Both the position numbers and the translations under genes were made by a program. This document shows positions 59,887-64,000 of a stretch of DNA of 64,000 nucleotides, piece after piece. Where the stretch lies: assembly GCA_028023455.1 (NCBI GenBank), contig JAQFVV010012511.1, forward strand, positions 3,286,165-3,350,164. The letters run 5' to 3'. The notes beneath the pieces were generated by a model, which searched no databases, had not been told where the DNA came from, and saw nothing but the letters and a program-made list of their open reading frames with translations. Source of the stretch: Epiperipatus broadwayi. Its lineage: Eukaryota > Onychophora > Udeonychophora > Euonychophora > Peripatidae. Position 1 is the first letter of the stretch. Every line of letters starts with the position of its first letter.

Positions 59887-60142
59887 TAATATTAATATCA
59901 TTTATGTTCTTTATTACTTTTTATAATGCTTTTTTGCAACCCACTATTGACGGTTTCAATTGCTCCAGCAATATTTTTCAGAACTTCTACTTCAATTTCC
60001 AAATCTTAACTGCTATTGATAGCAGTTAAGATTTGGAAATAGAAGTTCTGAAGAAGACTGCTGGGGCAATTGAATGTCAGTAGTGGGTGGTAAAAAAGCA
60101 TTGTAAAAAGTAAAAGAATATAAATGATATTAGTATTATATT
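59887..60142. repeat. Fold-back inverted repeat, about 125 bp arms, 2 bp loop
   Basis: The arms meet at 60016/60019 (TGCTAT-TG-ATAGCA). Matching runs outward include CAGTTAAGATTTGGAAAT, GAAGTTCTGAA, GCAATTGAA, AAAAAAGCATT and AAATGATATTA on both arms, with a few indels. It could form a long hairpin RNA. It resembles a MITE or fold-back element without a clear target duplication. Confidence 0.8.
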
Positions 60143-61643
60143 TGATAATAGGACAATATGATACAAATTTTTTTTACCTCTGACTTCAATTGATTTTATA
60201 TAAAAACTTAATTTATTGACCTGTATTTTTTCTTTTTACTTGGACTTCATTAATTAAAAATTTTGTTTAAGTAAATCTTTTATTTTATTAATGAATTAAA
60301 CTTATAAAATAATTTTTATTTTTTTATTTTCTCTCTAAAAATTAAACTAAAAGCATTTTTATTTAATTTTAAATAATTTTTATTTAAATCTAAAGGCCTA
60401 TTATGTGATATTTACTAGACTATATTAATTCACTAATACATAGTCTACCTAACTAAACTTGAAATGGATATTTCCATTTCAATATAGATAGCATTTAATT
60501 TGTATGAAATTGATCACGAAATTGCTACACATTTAAATTTCACATAATCCAAAATGAACCAGGGAAGAATCCAACTTATATAAAGTGAAACACAGTTGTA
60601 ACAAATTATGAAAAAAAAGATTATATGCTGTAAAAATAGAAACAATAAAGTGGAAGTTGTGATTTGATTGATTCTGTTTTGTTTTATTCAATGAGGGTAC
60701 AAAGTTATGTTACTGTTTATTATATATTCTGCCCATTATTCTGAGTTAAAAACATCAGTGAAAGATTTTTATAAAGATAACTTAATATGCTGATAAAAAT
60801 AGAATGAGTATAAACATTATTATTAGTTATTCTCTCAAAAAGGGATGCAATGTCTCTCATTACCTTGTTTTCCTATTTAAAAATTCATAAATAACAATTT
60901 TTTAAAGAATATCTAACATCTTTTTTATTCTAATTGTAATTTCTTTAATAATAATAAAAATTTTGCTTAAAAAATGCAATTCTTATTTTTATTTTCTTGA
61001 GATAGCTTTTATCATAAATCAACTTTTTAAATGTTAAAAACCATCAAGCTTCTAATTTTTGCTCACATACCACTCCTAATCTTTTATCATTTTTATTCAT
61101 CTTCACTGATATAGTCCAGATTATCTCCATATCTTATCAGCTTGATTTGATATTTTTTTAACTTCATCTTCGTTATCTGCACTCATCTTTCTGTGGTAAT
61201 AATCTCTTCCTTAATTAAAACAATTATTCATTAACTTATCTGAATTGATATTTAACAAAAACCTTTATCTATTTTTTTTCATAAGGTAACTATTTGATAA
61301 ATGTAATTATTTTCTCTGTCATATATAAATTTTATAACAATCATCTCGTCCATCAATTTATATTTTTTCTTTTCAAAATATTAATCAAATGAATTATTCT
61401 TACTCTGTAAAATATATTTTCTTTCTTAATGAAACAAATATTAACTACAGTTCCTCTTTCATAATATGTCTCAACAATATTTTCACTAATATTTCTTTTA
61501 TTTTAATTCTTTTTTTATTCAATTGCTTTTCAGATAAAAATATTTTATGCAAGATTTTTAATATGTGAATTGCCTAAGAGATTAAACTTATTGTTTTAAG
61601 AATTTCCAATTTTTACTACATTAATCTTTTTTATTCTCTATTG

Positions 61644-64000
61644 CAAGAGTTCCCAAAGTGGTTGATATCGACTCCCTGGGATCGATTTGAACTTTCTAGG
61701 GGTCAATAGTTTCAATAAAAACATTTGGTGGTTGACGATAGCAAAAATAGACCCACGTACTACTGCTATTTGTTCGCTACTTCAAAATATCTATGATTCC
61801 AATAGGTACCTAATTAAGAAATAAAATAATTAAAAAAAAATACTTTTTTGATAAAAACACATTACATACCAAACTTGTGAATGAAAAAGTAAAATGTGTC
61901 ATTAAAAGAGTCATATGTAAGAATGCATGAAAATACATGTATCACAAACATGTCTGTGCATTGTCTTATCAAACATATCAAAGTAAGTATGGACATGAAA
62001 AAACCATCACATGTCCACACTTACTCATGTGGGATGAGATGATATTCGATATTAGCAGAATCTATCAGTCTTGTATGGTCATGCTTTCATAAAACACTAT
62101 GAATTGGTTCATTTGATGTGACACATACTTATTTGTGATTTAAATTTTGAATATAATTATTTATTGAGGAGCAGTATTATGAAAAAGAAAATCAGAGGAA
62201 ACGATTTATTTATTTGAGTTTGAAAAAAATCTTCTGTTTTAAGTAAGTACATACTTTATTTATTTATTTTTTACCACAAGGGCTATCAAAATTGTTTGTT
62301 AATAAAAGTTATTTCTTATGATAATAATATGGCTGAACCAAAAAAGAAATTCAGACTGTACAGCTTGGACTATTTGAAGCCAGAATATGTCCCGTCATTA
62401 TCAAACAAACATTTGCCAAAGTGCCTTATATGTGAAAAAGTCTTTAGCAACAATGTTATGAAACCATCAAAACTAGCAGTTCACTTGAAGAGAATTCACC
62501 CTGACAAAAAAGAAAAAGATTTGTCATACTTTGAATCATTTAAAGATAAAATTCTGAAGAGAACTATAATAGATAATATATTTGTTTCATTATCAAAGCA
62601 AAATGATGATGGATTAAGGGCATCATACAACATATTCCTACTCATCGCAAAGTCTGGTGAGTCACACACCACAGGGGAGAAACTGATTCTACCGGCCATT
62701 GCGGAGGTATTGAACACTGTACTGCACAATATGTTATAAAAAAGATTCCTTTGAGCAATAACAAGCTCAAAGACATATCGACGAAATGTGTCACGTCATG
62801 GGAAACTGTAATCATTTGCAAAAAAATGTTTTCTTCCTTCAATTTGATGAGTCAGCATTACCCGGTAAAGAAGCTTTGTTGCTGGCATATGTTTGCTTTA
62901 TTCAAGATTAGGAAGTGCATAAAGAGCTGCTTTTTGCTAGAACATTAGAAACTGACACCAGAGACAAATTGATTTATAATTTAATGGAGCTATTATTCAA
63001 GCAAAAAGTGACTCTATTCACAAATATAATATTTATTGTGACAGATGGAGCACCAGTTATTGTTGGTTGTTATTGCAGTTTCATAAGTTCCCTGAAACAA
63101 CACATACTTGAAGTGATATAGGCAACATTTAGTAGGCAAGATCCTTAGCAACAAATTACATCAATCGCTTCAGTTTGTTATAACAGTTGTGAACAAAATT
63201 CAAAGTAACACTTTGAATACTATTCACTCTATTATGTGAGGAAAGCAACAAAGATTTCTGTTGATTGGTTCTCCATACTGAAGTTTGCTGGCTTTCAAAA
63301 GGTTTATGTTTCGCGAGATGTTTGCACTTTTTCAATCTGTTTTAGAGTTTTTGAAAGATGAGGATTCCAGTTTGAAAGAAAATTTACTTAAGAGTAAAAC
63401 AGATATTGCTTATTTAATTGACTTATTTGGCAAATTTAATGATGTTAATTTACAACTGCAAGGAGACAGTTTGAATCTCATCAAAGCAAAATTGGTCTTA
63501 TCGGCTTTTGTTATCAGATTAATGTTTTTAAGCAAAATATTGCAAGATCTGAGCTTTTCCAGTTCCTCAACTTATTTAAGATAAGCACAATCCAAGAAGA
63601 AAACATCTTGCCGTATGTCAACTACTTGGAGGCTCTTCACTTAGATTTCAAAACTAGGTTTGAAGGTATTCTATCATTTTAAGTACCAGACTGGATAATA
63701 AACCCATACATTACTAGTGCAGAACCAAATATATTTTTGCAAGATGAGCTGATAACCATCCGCACAAATGAGAATCTCAAGATACAATTCACACATTAAT
63801 ATCAAAAGTTGTGGCTGCAACAAGATATTCCACTTTTGTACCCAGCTCTATGGACTGTTGTATAAAAGTATTTTCTGTCATTTCCATCATCGTATCTGGT
63901 AGAGGGAGGGTTCAGTGTAGTTTTAAATCTGCTTCAGAACAGACATTGATTGCATATCAGTAAATGTAGAGATTTGAGAATGCAACTCACTAATTTAAAA
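61644..64000 (+). mobile_element. hAT transposon (ZBED5-like), 5' end to window edge
   Basis: The left end reads CAAGAGTTCCCAAAGTGGTT, a typical hAT terminal repeat start (CAG-GGTTCCCAAA form), with 61636-61643 (CTCTATTG) as the possible 8 bp target duplication. The right end is beyond the window, so it cannot be confirmed. The decayed transposase gene follows at 62329. Confidence 0.75.
62329..64000 (+). pseudogene. ZBED5/FAM200-type hAT transposase, broken
   Basis: The start ATG at 62329 (MAEPKKKFRLYSLDYLKPEY) opens a BED-type zinc finger, CLICEKVFSNN then HLKRIH (Cys-Cys-His-His). The frame runs to about 62737 (VLNTVLHNML), then breaks. In other frames the family order continues: FDESALPGKEALLLAYVCFI, ELLFARTLETDT, IIFIVTDGAPVIVG (RNase H-like region, near 63030-63075), FLKDEDSSLKENLL and DLFGKFNDVNLQLQG (63285-63584), then the hAT dimerisation end FPSSYLVEGGFSV and RDLRMQLTNLK at the window edge. 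At least four frameshifts or stops, so not functional. The same family includes domesticated host genes, but nothing suggests that here. Confidence 0.88.

Larger units (their letters stand above)
52070..64000. other. Start of the next OPA1 intron
   Basis: At least 11.9 kb without a recognisable OPA1 exon. 53.9-55.5, 56.8-59.4 and 60.2-61.6 kb are AT-rich, with no element I can name. 61.0-61.6 kb is pyrimidine-rich and could be an old minus-strand LINE. Confidence 0.5.

Overview
This is an animal nuclear window, strongly A+T-rich by eye. It has long introns with GT/AG borders, no dense ORFs, and many decayed transposable elements. The only conserved host gene is a mitochondrial dynamin-like GTPase, OPA1. 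Ten plus-strand coding exons spanning 4784-52069 join in consistent phase into about 303 residues: a coiled-coil stretch, then nearly all of the GTPase domain with its P-loop, G3 and G4 motifs. The wording of the GTPase domain is closest to protostome, and possibly arthropod, OPA1 as I remember it. The exact taxon cannot be fixed from sequence alone. The first exons (mitochondrial targeting and membrane segments) and the middle/GED exons lie outside the window.

Layout. 1-1.2 kb: part of a probable long terminal repeat. 1.34-1.48 kb: a lone hammerhead-ribozyme repeat. 2.9-4.0 kb: a degenerate minisatellite. 4.8-18.9 kb: exons 1-5 and introns holding LINE pieces, including an RTE-type reverse transcriptase fragment with an intact FADD box at 16.5-17.4 kb. 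19-26.9 kb: an 8 kb intron with a LINE 3' end, another RTE tail and the first large inverted repeat carrying hammerhead ribozymes (23.3-24.4 kb). 27-37.3 kb: exons 6-8 around a 10 kb intron with minus-strand LINE ends, a tRNA-derived SINE, an RTE tail and a second inverted repeat cluster (35 kb). 40.7-52.1 kb: exons 9-10 around an 11 kb intron filled by two decayed plus-strand LINEs. These host a Penelope-like fragment (GIY-YIG endonuclease plus a hammerhead) and a third inverted ribozyme repeat (46.7-48.0 kb). 52.1-64 kb: the start of a further intron, with a candidate 1.6 kb solo LTR, a TA-flanked MITE, a fold-back hairpin and a decayed ZBED5-type hAT transposon running off the end.

The most interesting content is a set of small repeats, none coding for protein, that carry type I hammerhead ribozyme cores (CUGANGA, short stem II, GAAAC, short stem III, GUC). 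At two loci (23.3-24.4 kb and 46.7-48.0 kb) the same architecture appears in unrelated sequence: about 1.5 tandem units (periods 422 and 447 bp, one ribozyme per unit) followed by an inverted copy of the unit. A third, decayed cluster at 35 kb has the same layout with a 391 bp period. This matches what is known of metazoan retrozymes (non-autonomous retroelements that make ribozyme-cut circular RNAs), but the tandem-then-inverted layout is unusual. A Penelope-like element in the same window carries its own hammerhead, with the ORF stop codon inside the catalytic core. That makes it a plausible relative or helper of the retrozyme-like repeats; this link is inference.
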